Source: Lachnospiraceae bacterium NK4A179
GTDB lineage: Bacteria; Bacillota; Clostridia; Lachnospirales; Lachnospiraceae
DNA length: 64,000 nucleotides
Assembly (NCBI GenBank): GCA_000421045.1
Contig: ATWC01000010.1
Span: forward strand, 1-64,000
Direction: 5' to 3'
The notes beneath the pieces are model-generated. The model had not been told where the DNA came from, made no database searches, and saw nothing but the letters and a program-made list of their open reading frames with translations. A program made the position numbers and the translations under genes. Of this stretch, positions 1 to 8,457 are shown in pieces (position 1 is the stretch's first letter; the number at the start of each line of letters is the position of its first letter).

Positions 1-5
1 ATGAT

Positions 6-29
6 ATCCCGGTGTCAGCTTACCGGGAT
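6..29. other. small hairpin at window edge
   Basis: ATCCCGG (6-12) and CCGGGAT (23-29) form a 7-bp stem with a 10-nt loop. There is no T-run after it, so it is not a clear terminator. TATAAT at 33-38 lies just downstream but sits too close to the next start codon to be assigned with confidence. The gene upstream is outside the window. Confidence 0.3.
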
Positions 30-53
30 CACTATAATGTTCATGAGGTAAAT

Positions 54-497
54 ATGCAAACAACAAATATTACGATATACTGCCTTACTGCTCTGCTGAT
101 CGTGATCGGCATTTTGTTTATCGTGCGCTGGCGTTTCTACGCCAAGGGATATAAGGATAAATACACCATCACGGTAACGGCAACGGTCGTCGAACCGGAA
201 CTCATTGCATTCTTTATACCGCTGATGGTGTATGAAGCTGATATCGATGGTATGCCGGAGACACTGTATGAGCTTCCGTCGATCGGCGCGCCCTCCTTAC
301 AGCTCCCACCGGGGTATGAGATAAAACTCTATATTCATCCTGATCCCAAAAAACAGAAGACCGTGATGTTCACCAAAAAGACTCGGCCCTTCGTCAATGA
401 ACTCTCAGCTCCTTTCAACAGCTTATTCTTCAAGCTGATGGGAATAGGCTTCCTGCTGGCAGCGGTAGTCCTATTCAAATTATCTACTATGATGTAA
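54..497 (+). CDS. small membrane protein, DUF3592-like
   Basis: A 147-residue protein of unknown function. The ATG at 54 is preferred over the upstream in-frame GTG at 12 because GAGG lies at 45-48, about 5 nt before it. A transmembrane segment spans roughly residues 7-27 and a second the last 25 residues. The segment between is beta-rich, with a VTATVVEPEL start, and resembles the extracytoplasmic part of DUF3592-type proteins; that match is by eye and tentative. No enzyme motif is visible. It stands alone, followed by a perfect hairpin and a repeat field, which suggests an accessory region. Confidence 0.6.
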   Translation: MQTTNITIYCLTALLIVIGILFIVRWRFYAKGYKDKYTITVTATVVEPELIAFFIPLMVYEADIDGMPETLYELPSIGAPSLQLPPGYEIKLYIHPDPKKQKTVMFTKKTRPFVNELSAPFNSLFFKLMGIGFLLAAVVLFKLSTMM

Positions 498-500
498 AAA

Positions 501-524
501 TAGCGTTCTGCAAGCAGAACGCTA
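501..524. other. perfect hairpin after the small membrane protein gene
   Basis: TAGCGTTCTGC (501-511) pairs perfectly with GCAGAACGCTA (514-524). On the plus strand it is followed by GCGCCG and then A-rich sequence, so it lacks a U-tract there. On the minus strand five T follow it, so it could stop transcription entering from the right. It marks the left edge of the repeat field. Confidence 0.45.
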
Positions 525-551
525 GCGCCGAAAAAATAATAAATGTCAACG

Positions 552-1003
552 TTGCATTTCGCTTACAAAACCGGCATCTCGCTTACAAATATTCAGTTTT
601 CAATTTACAAAGTTGCATTTTGGCTTACAAACTTGCATCTCGGATTTCAATATCATCATTTGGTTTTGTAAGTTCCACTTTGGAATTGTAAGTTCTGCTT
701 TTTCCCTCTTTTCTCTGATATCCGGAATTTATCCTTGCAAGAGTTATCCGAAACAGGCGGTTACTTTTGCAAACTGGAACCTCGGATTCCAATTCAGCCT
801 CTCGGGTTGCTATTTACCATCTCGCTTACAAAACGGGATTTTCGTTTACAAAAGGGGAATCTCGCTTACAAAACAGGAATCTCATTTACAAAAATGGCAT
901 CTGGCGTACAAAACTGGCGTTTCGTTTACAAATATGCAGTTTTCAATTTACAAACAAGCATCTCGCCTTACAAACTGGCACCTCGGATTACAACTCAGCC
1001 TAT
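552..1003. repeat. degenerate about 20-bp tandem repeat field
   Basis: Non-coding stretch built from variants of GCATCTCGCTTACAAAACTG. Between about 817 and 990 the TTACAAA cores recur at 20, 20, 20, 20, 20, 22, 20 and 20 bp. A second block lies at about 552-650, and the core appears inverted (TTGTAAG) at about 665-695. A 31-bp segment at 770-800 recurs at 971-1001 with three mismatches. All three plus frames stay open for long runs only because the unit lacks stop codons. None has a convincing ribosome binding site, so I read no gene here. Confidence 0.75.
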
Positions 1004-1079
1004 TTACCTACGTGAGCGACAAAACAATAATAAATTTCTGCTGCATAATAATAAATTATCGAAAATCAATAATTTTATA

Positions 1080-1107
1080 TTGACAAACGTAAGGGCGACG
1101 ATATACT
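1080..1107 (+). promoter_or_regulatory. sigma-A promoter for the 51-aa ORF
   Basis: TTGACA at 1080-1085 and TATACT at 1102-1107, 16 bp apart. This is close to the sigma-A consensus and lies about 35 bp before the start codon at 1142, at the right end of the repeat field. Confidence 0.7.
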
Positions 1108-1141
1108 ATAACTCAGCGGAGATCAGAACGGAGGAAGAGCA

Positions 1142-1297
1142 ATGAGACTGATGATAGTTGCATTATCTGTAATACTTGAAGCTTTAGGAGGGGTAAGTTT
1201 CTTTTGGGTAATAGCGTTAGCCTTCCTATTATTGGCGAATACATTCAGTGTTTTTGTTCCGGATATGAAAGGGAAAAGCATATGGTATTGGCTCTGA
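1142..1297 (+). CDS. 51-aa hydrophobic small protein
   Basis: A 51-codon ORF preceded by GGAGGAA at 1130-1136 and by a good sigma-A promoter. The product is strongly hydrophobic (about residues 3-40), probably one long or two short membrane helices, with a short polar tail. No family is recognised. The perfect Shine-Dalgarno and promoter argue that it is expressed. The next ORF starts 115 bp downstream and is also a membrane protein, so the two may share a transcript. Confidence 0.55.
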   Translation: MRLMIVALSVILEALGGVSFFWVIALAFLLLANTFSVFVPDMKGKSIWYWL

Positions 1298-1412
1298 TCT
1301 GTGAAAAGTGCAGGAAGTGGAAAGATCAGTATAACTTACGCAATAGAGCCGGTTCTAAGGAAGATCAGAAAGAATATTAAAGCAAGAGTAATGTAAGCAG
1401 AGAGGAGTAAAC

Positions 1413-2558
1413 ATGAGAAATATAATGGAGATTGCTTTATCGATAGTGATAATGGCTGTTGCATTGGGCTCGCCTTTTGTATTAAGCATCGCGAATATTT
1501 ATGGGATTTTTTCAAAAAATAGAATAACGAAGAGAATTTTCTGGGGAGCAACAGTCATACTGGGCGTGTTTCTGAGCGTTTTATATCTGGTGGTTTGGGA
1601 TAGAGAGGTGACAGACAAGGCCTGGAATGTGCAGCTGATCAATAAACAGGTACATGAGATCATGAATGAGCAATATATTGGAATATATATTGTGCTCCTG
1701 ATGATCGGTGCCGTCGGTTTTCTGATCTTGTCCGTAAGCAAAATGCGGAAAACACCGCCGCTGGTTTCTGTTTTGGCGATCGCATCCATGTATCCGGCAG
1801 CAGTAACACTGGTGATCTGGTGTGTTCAGATATTTGTAGATTTAGGGAGTATCCCGCTGATGGTATTGCCGATGAATCTGCTGATCATGATGTGCTCACT
1901 GATACGGGAAAAGATCCTGGAGTGGAATGAAGGGCGTGAGGAGAAGATCGCAACCGGAATGATGGATAAAAAGGATCAGGCCTGGTATGACGGCGTACTG
2001 GGAAAGGCTCAGAACTGGCCGTGGATCGCATTGCTGGTAACCATTCCGCTGTTAGGCGTGGTGCTTGGGATATCAATCCTTATGGGGCAGCGACCGGATG
2101 CATTGATCGCAGCCTGGACGGAGACGGCAGACTGGAATCTGTCACAGATGATCCCGCCGCCGAATGTACAGGTGGATGAGCATTATCTGTGCACCGTGGC
2201 GGCAGGCGGGCACGAGAAGGTGGTAAAGCCGCTCCGAATGGGGGAACGCCACGGTCACAGGGTGGTAGTCAACCGGCAGCTGGAGGTTGCCAATGCGTTT
2301 GAACTGGTACTGGAGTGGAAGACGCCGCGGCTGCACCGCGTGATCCGCAATTTTTACGATAAATACGGATTTCCCATTGCGAGATGCATCCGTACAAAAA
2401 CAGCCTGTGATGTCGTTTATTTCATTATGAAACCGCTGGAATGGTTCTTTGTGATCGTACTGTATTTGACACTGGCACATCCGGAGAACGTTATTGCGGT
2501 GCAGTACCTGCCAGGCTACCGGGACGTGCTGAACCGGACAGAAAGAATGCATGGGTAA
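1413..2558 (+). CDS. multi-spanning membrane protein, possibly DUF6688-like
   Basis: A 381-residue membrane protein with about six or seven hydrophobic segments (roughly residues 7-30, 42-62, 88-108, 117-142, 143-163, 205-226 and 338-356). The C-terminal region holds KYGFPIAR, then a CDVVYFIMKPLEW stretch and PENVIAVQYLPG. That tail reminds me of uncharacterised DUF6688 proteins; the link is from memory and tentative. GAGAGGAG just before ATG 1413 supports the start. Function unknown. A bidirectional terminator follows. Confidence 0.6.
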   Translation: MRNIMEIALSIVIMAVALGSPFVLSIANIYGIFSKNRITKRIFWGATVILGVFLSVLYLVVWDREVTDKAWNVQLINKQVHEIMNEQYIGIYIVLLMIGAVGFLILSVSKMRKTPPLVSVLAIASMYPAAVTLVIWCVQIFVDLGSIPLMVLPMNLLIMMCSLIREKILEWNEGREEKIATGMMDKKDQAWYDGVLGKAQNWPWIALLVTIPLLGVVLGISILMGQRPDALIAAWTETADWNLSQMIPPPNVQVDEHYLCTVAAGGHEKVVKPLRMGERHGHRVVVNRQLEVANAFELVLEWKTPRLHRVIRNFYDKYGFPIARCIRTKTACDVVYFIMKPLEWFFVIVLYLTLAHPENVIAVQYLPGYRDVLNRTERMHG

Positions 2559-2643
2559 AGGAATGGAGCATGTAAAAAAGAAATAAATATGAGAGCTAAA
2601 AGTGGATGTAAAAGCATAAACCGTCTCATTATTTTAATAAGAA

Positions 2644-2684
2644 AAGAAGTCTGGAAGGTATGCTCCTTTCAGACTTCTTCTTTT
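2644..2684. terminator. bidirectional intrinsic terminator between convergent genes
   Basis: AAGAAGTCTGGAAGG and CCTTTCAGACTTCTT form a stem of about 15 bp with one G:U pair. It is followed on the plus strand by CTTTTATT and on the minus strand by CTTTTCTTATT. It lies between the plus-strand membrane protein gene and minus-strand pta and can serve both. Confidence 0.75.
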
Positions 2685-2753
2685 ATTCTCAAATATGTCG
2701 GAAGAAAAGCTTTGATCAATAGCGCTTTTCATACACGGACGGATATTTTTATG

Positions 2754-3746
2754 TCATGCAAGCGCGGCGGTTATGATCGCCATAGAATAAACCTCTATTG
2801 CATTGCAGCCTCTGGATAAGTCGTTGATCGGGGAATTGAGGCCAAGGAGTATGGGACCGTAGGCATCAAAACGTCCGAGTCGCTGCGCGATCTTGTAGCC
2901 GATGTTTCCGGCATTTATATCAGGGAAGATGAAGGTGTTTGCATGACCTGCAACTTCAGATGTAGGGAACTTCTTCTGTGCAACGCGCGAGGAAACTGCC
3001 GCATCAAACTGCATCTCACCATCGATGGGAACCGTAGGATTTTTCTGCTTGGTCTTCCTTGCGGCATTTCTCATCTTATCAACATCCTCACCCTTGCCTG
3101 ATCCGTCAGTAGAGTAGGAAAGAAATGCTACAGAAGGATCAACACCGAAAAGTCTTGCACATTTGATGGTCTCTTCTGCTATCTCTACAAGTTCATCCTC
3201 ATTGGGTTTTATATTGATAGCGCAGTCACCCATCGCAAGAACTTCGTTTCCGTTAGTAGCACCGGGACGAACAAGGATAAAGCAGGAAGAAACTATCTTG
3301 TTGCCGGGCTTGGTCTTTATGAGCTGCAGAGCGGGGCGTACAGTATCAGCCGTTGAGTAGGTGGCGCCGCCAAGAAGTGCATCGGCATAACCCATCTTTA
3401 CGAGCATTGTGCCAAAGTAATTGGGTTTCCCCAGCATCTCACGTGCCTCTTCGGGAGTCACGCCTTTAGACTTTCTGAGCTCGACGAAGGTGTCGACCAT
3501 TTTATCGATATCATCAAAATTATTAGGATCGATGATCTTTGCCCCTCTTATATTGAAGCCCGCTTCTTCGGCTGCGCTGTATATATCATCAGGGAAGCCG
3601 ATGAGTATGGGTTTTAAGAAACTTGATGCAAGAAGCCTAGATGAAGCTTCAAGGATACGAGGGTCGCATCCCTCCGTAAAAACGATCGTTTTAGGGCTTT
3701 TTTTAAGCTTATCGATCATTGCACCGAATCCAAAATCACCTGTCAT
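2754..3746 (-). CDS. pta: phosphate acetyltransferase
   Basis: Interconverts acetyl-CoA plus phosphate and acetyl phosphate plus CoA; with acetate kinase it yields ATP in fermentation. The 330-residue length matches short PTA enzymes. VFTEGCDPRILEAS lies near the N-terminus, YADALLGGATYSTADTVRPAL in the middle and FPDINAGNIGYKIAQR near the C-terminus, all typical of the family. The frame is open 57 codons further upstream, but the start at 3746 is chosen because AAGGAGAG sits just before it and the family begins there. Acetate kinase is not adjacent. A perfect cre site lies about 45 bp upstream. Confidence 0.95.
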   Translation of the reverse strand: MTGDFGFGAMIDKLKKSPKTIVFTEGCDPRILEASSRLLASSFLKPILIGFPDDIYSAAEEAGFNIRGAKIIDPNNFDDIDKMVDTFVELRKSKGVTPEEAREMLGKPNYFGTMLVKMGYADALLGGATYSTADTVRPALQLIKTKPGNKIVSSCFILVRPGATNGNEVLAMGDCAINIKPNEDELVEIAEETIKCARLFGVDPSVAFLSYSTDGSGKGEDVDKMRNAARKTKQKNPTVPIDGEMQFDAAVSSRVAQKKFPTSEVAGHANTFIFPDINAGNIGYKIAQRLGRFDAYGPILLGLNSPINDLSRGCNAIEVYSMAIITAALA

Positions 3747-3791
3747 TTTATGTAATCTCTCCTTTTTAGCTGAAATCTTTAAAAATAGGAC

Positions 3792-3807
3792 ATGTAAACG
3801 CTTACAT
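3792..3807 (-). promoter_or_regulatory. cre (CcpA operator) upstream of pta
   Basis: ATGTAAACGCTTACAT matches the catabolite-responsive element consensus WTGNAARCGNWWWCAW at every position. It lies about 45 bp upstream of the pta start codon and overlaps the edge of the best -10 element (3806-3811). That position would suit repression; in Bacillus, CcpA activates pta from a site upstream of the promoter. The site is seen; the mode of action is inferred. Confidence 0.75.
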
Positions 3808-3833
3808 AGTACCACTTTCGCAGAATTTGTGAA
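3806..3833 (-). promoter_or_regulatory. candidate pta promoter
   Basis: On the minus strand TTCACA (3833-3828) and TACTAT (3811-3806) are 16 bp apart. The -10 element abuts the cre site. It is a moderate match to the sigma-A consensus and the best candidate upstream of pta. Confidence 0.45.
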
Positions 3834-4089
3834 GTGATTTATCCTGTGAATTTTAACAAAAATCATTATATAACCAAGCGGCTTTTTATACAAGTTTACA
3901 TACGTTATAGTATACAAAAGGATATTGCATTAGTATACATATTAGTGTTAACATGGTCTCTGTTGTCTGAGCCCGGTACTTATATCAATGGCAGTTTAAA
4001 TCTGTTTTTTATCAGATATGCTTTTTGATCGGATCTGCTTTTGATAGAATGACGGACAGACAGAAGAATTTTAAGAGGAGAGGTAGATA

Positions 4090-5478
4090 ATGAAGAAACG
4101 AATTTTAACAGCAATGCTTTCGGTTGTGATGGCTTTCTCTGCAGTACCTATGCAGAGTGTAGCGGCTGAGATCACGGAAGCAGCAGAGGTGACAGAGGCA
4201 ACAGATGCAGAGTATGACTATGATGACGGAAAGACTCATGCTTATTTGGAGAACCTGCCGGATGGATTTTTTGATGAGCAGGATACAGATGCATCATTTA
4301 ATCTTGTTTTTGATGGTTCGGAAAATGATATAGCTGCAGATGATCTGATGGCTCCGACAGCAAAAGCACCTAAGTTCCACAAGATCACTAATTATGCTGG
4401 TATACAGAAGGTTGTTTTTGATAAAAAAACCGTAAAAGGCACCAAACTTACGCTTAAGGCAGGTGATAAGGCTTACAGGATCAATGCAAAATATGTTCAG
4501 ACGGACAATAAGGTGTTTACGTCGACTATGGATGTTATAAGTAGCAATCCTTCTGTAGTATCTGTTGAGAAAACAGGAGATGGTTTTGCAGATATAAAAC
4601 CGTTGAAGGCCGGTACTGCATATGTATCTTTTACGCTGTCAAACAAGACAAAATCCGTTAAGGTTACCGTAAATGAGCCTGCCAGGGACCTCAAAGTTCC
4701 GGATGACAGCGTGATCATATCTGTAGGAAAGAAATATAAACCTTCAGTGCGTGTAGCAGCGCCTACAAATGATACTTTTATCTGGAAATCAAATGATACA
4801 AAAGTCTGCAAGGTTGATAAATACGGCGTTATAACCGGAAAGAAAGAAGGGTTTGCAACAGTTACCGTTTCATCAAAGATGAATCCCAAGCAGCAGAAAA
4901 CGATAAAGGTATGGGTCACACCCAAAAATAAGACAAAGAAGAAAATAGATAAGGCAACTATAGTATATACAGGTGAAAGCAATCTTTATGTAGGCAGCAT
5001 GGGTTATATCACCGCAGGGATCCAGACCAAAAGTGATGGTGTCGGATTTACATCAGCTGATATCAAATTCAAATCAGAGGGTACAGGAAAGGTTAAGATC
5101 GATAAAGCCGGACATCTCACAGCCATGAAACCCGGACAGGTGTCGATAACAGCGTGGAGCGGCGGTAAGCAGTTACCAGGAGAAATTAAACTCAATATTT
5201 CTCAGCCGTTAAAAACAGTTGCAATGGCTAAGTGTTTATACAGATGCGATACCGGAAAGACTGTGACTCTTAAGCTTAAGATAAATCCTTCCGCAAAGGA
5301 TGATGCAAACAGATATGAGGTTTCCTGGAATGCTCCTGACTTTGAAATAGTATCTTCATCAAAGACGGAGTGCAAATTGAAGGCTACTACTCTGAATAAT
5401 AATCGTTTTGTTACTGCTTATGTGAAGGATAGATTAACTGGCAATGTTCACTGGACTCTGTGCCGTGTAAGCTATTAA
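4090..5478 (+). CDS. secreted Big2 (Ig-like) domain protein
   Basis: A 462-residue exported protein. It has a signal peptide (MKKRILTAMLSVVMAFSAVP, cleavage probably near residue 26), an acidic spacer of about 80 residues, then three or four bacterial Ig-like group 2 modules at about 105-195, 200-275, 300-375 and a more divergent last one. The modules show the usual VGKKYKP, WKSNDTKV and GVITGKKEGFATVTV pattern. There is no sorting motif or C-terminal membrane segment, so it is probably secreted or loosely wall-bound. Start supported by GAGGAGAGG. Partner unknown; such modules generally serve as adhesive or spacer domains. Confidence 0.8.
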   Translation: MKKRILTAMLSVVMAFSAVPMQSVAAEITEAAEVTEATDAEYDYDDGKTHAYLENLPDGFFDEQDTDASFNLVFDGSENDIAADDLMAPTAKAPKFHKITNYAGIQKVVFDKKTVKGTKLTLKAGDKAYRINAKYVQTDNKVFTSTMDVISSNPSVVSVEKTGDGFADIKPLKAGTAYVSFTLSNKTKSVKVTVNEPARDLKVPDDSVIISVGKKYKPSVRVAAPTNDTFIWKSNDTKVCKVDKYGVITGKKEGFATVTVSSKMNPKQQKTIKVWVTPKNKTKKKIDKATIVYTGESNLYVGSMGYITAGIQTKSDGVGFTSADIKFKSEGTGKVKIDKAGHLTAMKPGQVSITAWSGGKQLPGEIKLNISQPLKTVAMAKCLYRCDTGKTVTLKLKINPSAKDDANRYEVSWNAPDFEIVSSSKTECKLKATTLNNNRFVTAYVKDRLTGNVHWTLCRVSY

Positions 5479-5506
5479 CTGTAAATCTTGCATCTGCATA
5501 ACAAAT

Positions 5507-5554
5507 GATGATAGTATTAAGGAGCGCATGCGTATGCATGCGCTTCTTATCATC
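5507..5554. other. long hairpin between the Big2 gene and the aminopeptidase gene
   Basis: GATGATA...TATCATC flanks AAGGAGCGCATGC and GCATGCGCTTCTT, giving a long imperfect stem with a 4-nt loop. No T-run follows. It lies just upstream of the GGAGA ribosome binding site of the next gene, so it may act as an mRNA-end stabiliser, weak terminator or 5'-UTR structure. Confidence 0.45.
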
Positions 5555-5573
5555 TTGAAAGGAGATCAAAATA

Positions 5574-6998
5574 ATGGATAAGAAGTCAGTTTGGGAAAAA
5601 TATACACCGGCCGAAAAGAAAAAGGCTTTCGATTTTGCCGCAGGCTATGAGGATTTCTTGAGCAAGGCCAAGATCGAAAGAGAAGTTACCGAATATGTCA
5701 TTGAAGATATTGAGAAGAACGGATATAAGGAATTCTCAAGATCTGCTTATGGTTCCGGGAAAAAATTAAAGGCCGGAGACAGAGTTTATTTCTGTAATAT
5801 GAATAAGGGCATTGTCATGTTCGAAATAGGTAAGAAGCCCATTTCGGAAGGTATGGCAATACTCGGCGCTCATATAGATTCACCGCGTCTTGATGTGAAA
5901 CAGATCCCTCTTTATGAGGATGGCGGAATGGCATATCTTGATACGCATTATTATGGCGGTATCAAGAAGTATCAGTGGGTAACTATACCGCTTGCGCTTC
6001 ACGGCGTGATAGTCAGAAAAGACGGTACCACCGTTGTGGTAAATATCGGTGAGGAAGACGATGATCCCGTATTCTTCGTTTCGGATCTTCTTATACATCT
6101 TGCGGGAGAGCAGATGAAGAAGAACGGTGCAAAGGTTGTTGAGGGTGAGGCTCTTGATGTTATCGTAGGCAATATGCCTCTTAAGATAAATGCAGCCGAT
6201 AAGAAAAAAGAAGGTACAGGCAAGGAAGCAGTTAAGAAGAATGTGCTTGATATACTGAAAAAATATTACGGTATCTCGGAAGAGGATTTTGAGAGTGCCG
6301 AAATAGAAGTTGTTCCTGCCGGTAAAGCAAGAGATGCAGGCTTTGACAGAAGCATGGTACTTGCATACGGTCATGATGATAAGGTATGTACATATCCTTC
6401 ATACAAGGCAATGCTCGCTATCAAAGCACCTGCCGTAACCAGCTGCTGCATACTTGTTGATAAAGAGGAGATAGGTTCTGTAGGCGCAACCGGTATGCAG
6501 TCCCGTTTCTTTGAAAACTGTGTTGCCGAGATAATGAATGCATCAGGTCAGTATTCCGAGCTTGAACTCAGACGTGCACTTGCTTCATCATTTATGCTCA
6601 GTTCAGACGTTACTGCAGGTTTTGATCCTTCATATGCTTCAGTATTTGATAAGAAGAATGCAGCATTCATGGGCCAGGGCTTTGCATTCAATAAGTATAC
6701 CGGAGCAAGGGGTAAGAGCGGTTCAAATGATGCCAATGCCGAATATATCGGTGCCATCAGACGTGTTATGGATAAGGCCGGCTGCCAGTACCAGATGGGA
6801 GAACTTGGTGCAGTTGATGCAGGCGGCGGCGGAACCATAGCATACATCATGGCTCTTTACGGAATGAATGTTATAGACTGCGGCGTTCCCGTGCTGAATA
6901 TGCATGCTCCTCACGAGGCGATCAGCAAGGCTGACCTTTATGAGGCATACAAGGGATATATTGCCTTCTTAAAAGGGATAGCAAATGAAAAAATCTGA
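5574..6998 (+). CDS. M18 family zinc aminopeptidase
   Basis: Cytosolic metallo-aminopeptidase that removes N-terminal residues from peptides. Its 474 residues fit the aspartyl aminopeptidase/LAP4 family. Signature elements are [16 protein letters not shown] near residue 100 (metal-binding His-x-Asp), [15 protein letters not shown] near 300 (acidic catalytic and metal residues), [16 protein letters not shown], and the C-terminal [19 protein letters not shown] containing a metal-binding His. GAAAGGAG precedes ATG 5574. Its last codons overlap the start of queA by 14 bp, so the two are co-transcribed. Confidence 0.92.
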   Translation: MDKKSVWEKYTPAEKKKAFDFAAGYEDFLSKAKIEREVTEYVIEDIEKNGYKEFSRSAYGSGKKLKAGDRVYFCNMNKGIVMFEIGKKPISEGMAILGAHIDSPRLDVKQIPLYEDGGMAYLDTHYYGGIKKYQWVTIPLALHGVIVRKDGTTVVVNIGEEDDDPVFFVSDLLIHLAGEQMKKNGAKVVEGEALDVIVGNMPLKINAADKKKEGTGKEAVKKNVLDILKKYYGISEEDFESAEIEVVPAGKARDAGFDRSMVLAYGHDDKVCTYPSYKAMLAIKAPAVTSCCILVDKEEIGSVGATGMQSRFFENCVAEIMNASGQYSELELRRALASSFMLSSDVTAGFDPSYASVFDKKNAAFMGQGFAFNKYTGARGKSGSNDANAEYIGAIRRVMDKAGCQYQMGELGAVDAGGGGTIAYIMALYGMNVIDCGVPVLNMHAPHEAISKADLYEAYKGYIAFLKGIANEKI

Positions 6999-8010
6999 TT
7001 ATTATTATGATCTTCCTGAGGAACTGATAGCACAGGATCCGCTTCCTGACAGATCATCGTCCAGACTTATGATACTGGGAAAGGAAGACGGACACACAGA
7101 GCACAGACACTTTTATGAACTCCCTGAGTTCCTTAGAGAAGGTGACTGCCTGGTGCTTAATGATACGAAGGTTATGCCGGCAAGGCTATATGGAGTCAAG
7201 GAAGGAACCGGTGCGCTTATCGAGGTGCTTCTTTTAAAGCATCTCGAAGACGGTTCCTGGGAGACTCTTGTAAGGCCCGGAAAAAAGGCAAAGCCCGGAA
7301 CAGTCATTGATTTCGGGGATGGGATGATGAAGGGTGTAGTCGAGGATATACTTGAAGAAGGCGATCGGAAGATAAGGTTTGAGTTTGACGGAATCTTTGA
7401 GGAGATACTTGATAAACTCGGCGAAATGCCTCTTCCGCCTTATATTCATCACAAACTTGAGGATAGGAACCGTTATCAGACAGTCTATGCAAGAGAAGAA
7501 GGTTCAGCAGCGGCTCCTACGGCAGGGCTTCATTTCACAAAGGAGCTTTTAAAGCAGATCGAGGATAAGGGCGTAAAAATAATATATGTTACCCTTCATG
7601 TGGGGCTTGGAACTTTCAGACCCGTTAAGGAGGATGACATCCTTGATCATAAGATGCATACGGAATATTGCCGTATAGAAAAGAAAGCGGCCGATGAGAT
7701 CAATGCAATAAAGGCAGCAGGCGGACGTGTGGTATGTGTAGGAACCACCTCCGTAAGAACGCTCGAGAGCATGACAGATGATAATGGCGTGGTACAGGCA
7801 GGGTTTAAGGATACGGATATATTTATTTATCCCGGCTACAAATTCAAGGCATGTGATGCTTTAGTGACCAATTTTCATCTTCCGGAATCCACGCTTATCA
7901 TGCTGGTATCAGCGCTTGCAGGCAGAGAACATGTGCTTGAGGCATATAAGGAAGCAGTAAAGGAACGTTACAGATTTTTCTCTTTCGGCGATGCCATGTT
8001 TATATGCTGA
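6985..8010 (+). CDS. queA: S-adenosylmethionine:tRNA ribosyltransferase-isomerase
   Basis: Transfers and isomerises the ribose of SAM onto preQ1 in tRNA to make epoxyqueuosine. The 341 residues match the family, with [20 protein letters not shown] at the N-terminus, [17 protein letters not shown], a conserved central PTAGLHFT and C-terminal [18 protein letters not shown]. It starts inside the end of the aminopeptidase gene with AAAGGG upstream, suggesting translational coupling. No other queuosine genes lie in the window. Confidence 0.96.
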   Translation: MKKSDYYYDLPEELIAQDPLPDRSSSRLMILGKEDGHTEHRHFYELPEFLREGDCLVLNDTKVMPARLYGVKEGTGALIEVLLLKHLEDGSWETLVRPGKKAKPGTVIDFGDGMMKGVVEDILEEGDRKIRFEFDGIFEEILDKLGEMPLPPYIHHKLEDRNRYQTVYAREEGSAAAPTAGLHFTKELLKQIEDKGVKIIYVTLHVGLGTFRPVKEDDILDHKMHTEYCRIEKKAADEINAIKAAGGRVVCVGTTSVRTLESMTDDNGVVQAGFKDTDIFIYPGYKFKACDALVTNFHLPESTLIMLVSALAGREHVLEAYKEAVKERYRFFSFGDAMFIC

Positions 8011-8011
8011 C

Positions 8012-8041
8012 TTGAACTGCGGGCATGCGGTATGTTAGAAT
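8012..8041 (+). promoter_or_regulatory. promoter for pilZ-degV
   Basis: TTGAAC at 8012-8017 and TAGAAT at 8036-8041 with an 18-bp spacer, just after the queA stop and about 50 bp before the PilZ gene start. Confidence 0.5.
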
Positions 8042-8092
8042 TTAGCGGTTTGTGTTGTTAGATGAATCCTTATTTTCAGAGAGGAAAATTCA

Positions 8093-8443
8093 ATGCCAGA
8101 AAAACGAAAAACCAGACGAATGGATCTTGAGTGCAAGCTGCTGCTTAAGCGTGTTGATACGCTTGATACGCAGACTTCCAAAGAAGTATCCGTAAAGATA
8201 ACAGATGTTTCAAAGGAAGGCATAGGTTTTGAGTGTTCCGAGGAACTGAGAGTAGGCTCTGTGTATGAATGTCATCTTACCCTGTGGACAAAGGAGACAA
8301 TTCATGCTTTTGTTGAGATAATCAGGATTCTCAAAAAGAATGACCGCTTTATATACGGTGGAATATTCATAGGCATGTCTGAGACAGATGCATCCAGGAT
8401 AAGGATATATTCAGACTTTTCCAATATGGAAATAAAATATTAA
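8093..8443 (+). CDS. PilZ domain c-di-GMP-binding protein
   Basis: A single-domain 116-residue PilZ protein. The N-terminal basic motif KRKTRR fits the RxxxR c-di-GMP contact, and DVSKEGIGF about 37 residues later fits the (D/N)xSxxG motif. The rest is a compact beta-barrel pattern ending in GGIFIGMS. It probably senses c-di-GMP in the cytoplasm and acts on an unknown partner. A diguanylate cyclase lies at 21.6-22.7 kb. GAGAGGAAA precedes the start; degV follows after 14 bp in the same operon. Confidence 0.85.
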   Translation: MPEKRKTRRMDLECKLLLKRVDTLDTQTSKEVSVKITDVSKEGIGFECSEELRVGSVYECHLTLWTKETIHAFVEIIRILKKNDRFIYGGIFIGMSETDASRIRIYSDFSNMEIKY

Positions 8444-8457
8444 GGAGATATTTATAA

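Noticed and set aside
552-1003. CRISPR-like array
   Set aside because: The unit drifts along its whole length and there are no constant repeats separated by unique spacers; no cas genes are in the window.
613-1145. Three overlapping plus-strand frames of 82-156 codons
   Set aside because: All three are open through the same 20-bp repeat, show repeated peptide phrases in each frame and have no ribosome binding site; they reflect repeat composition.
3750-3917. Longer pta start adding 57 residues
   Set aside because: The extension would cover the cre site and the promoter, lacks similarity to the family and has no ribosome binding site; AAGGAGAG marks the start at 3746.
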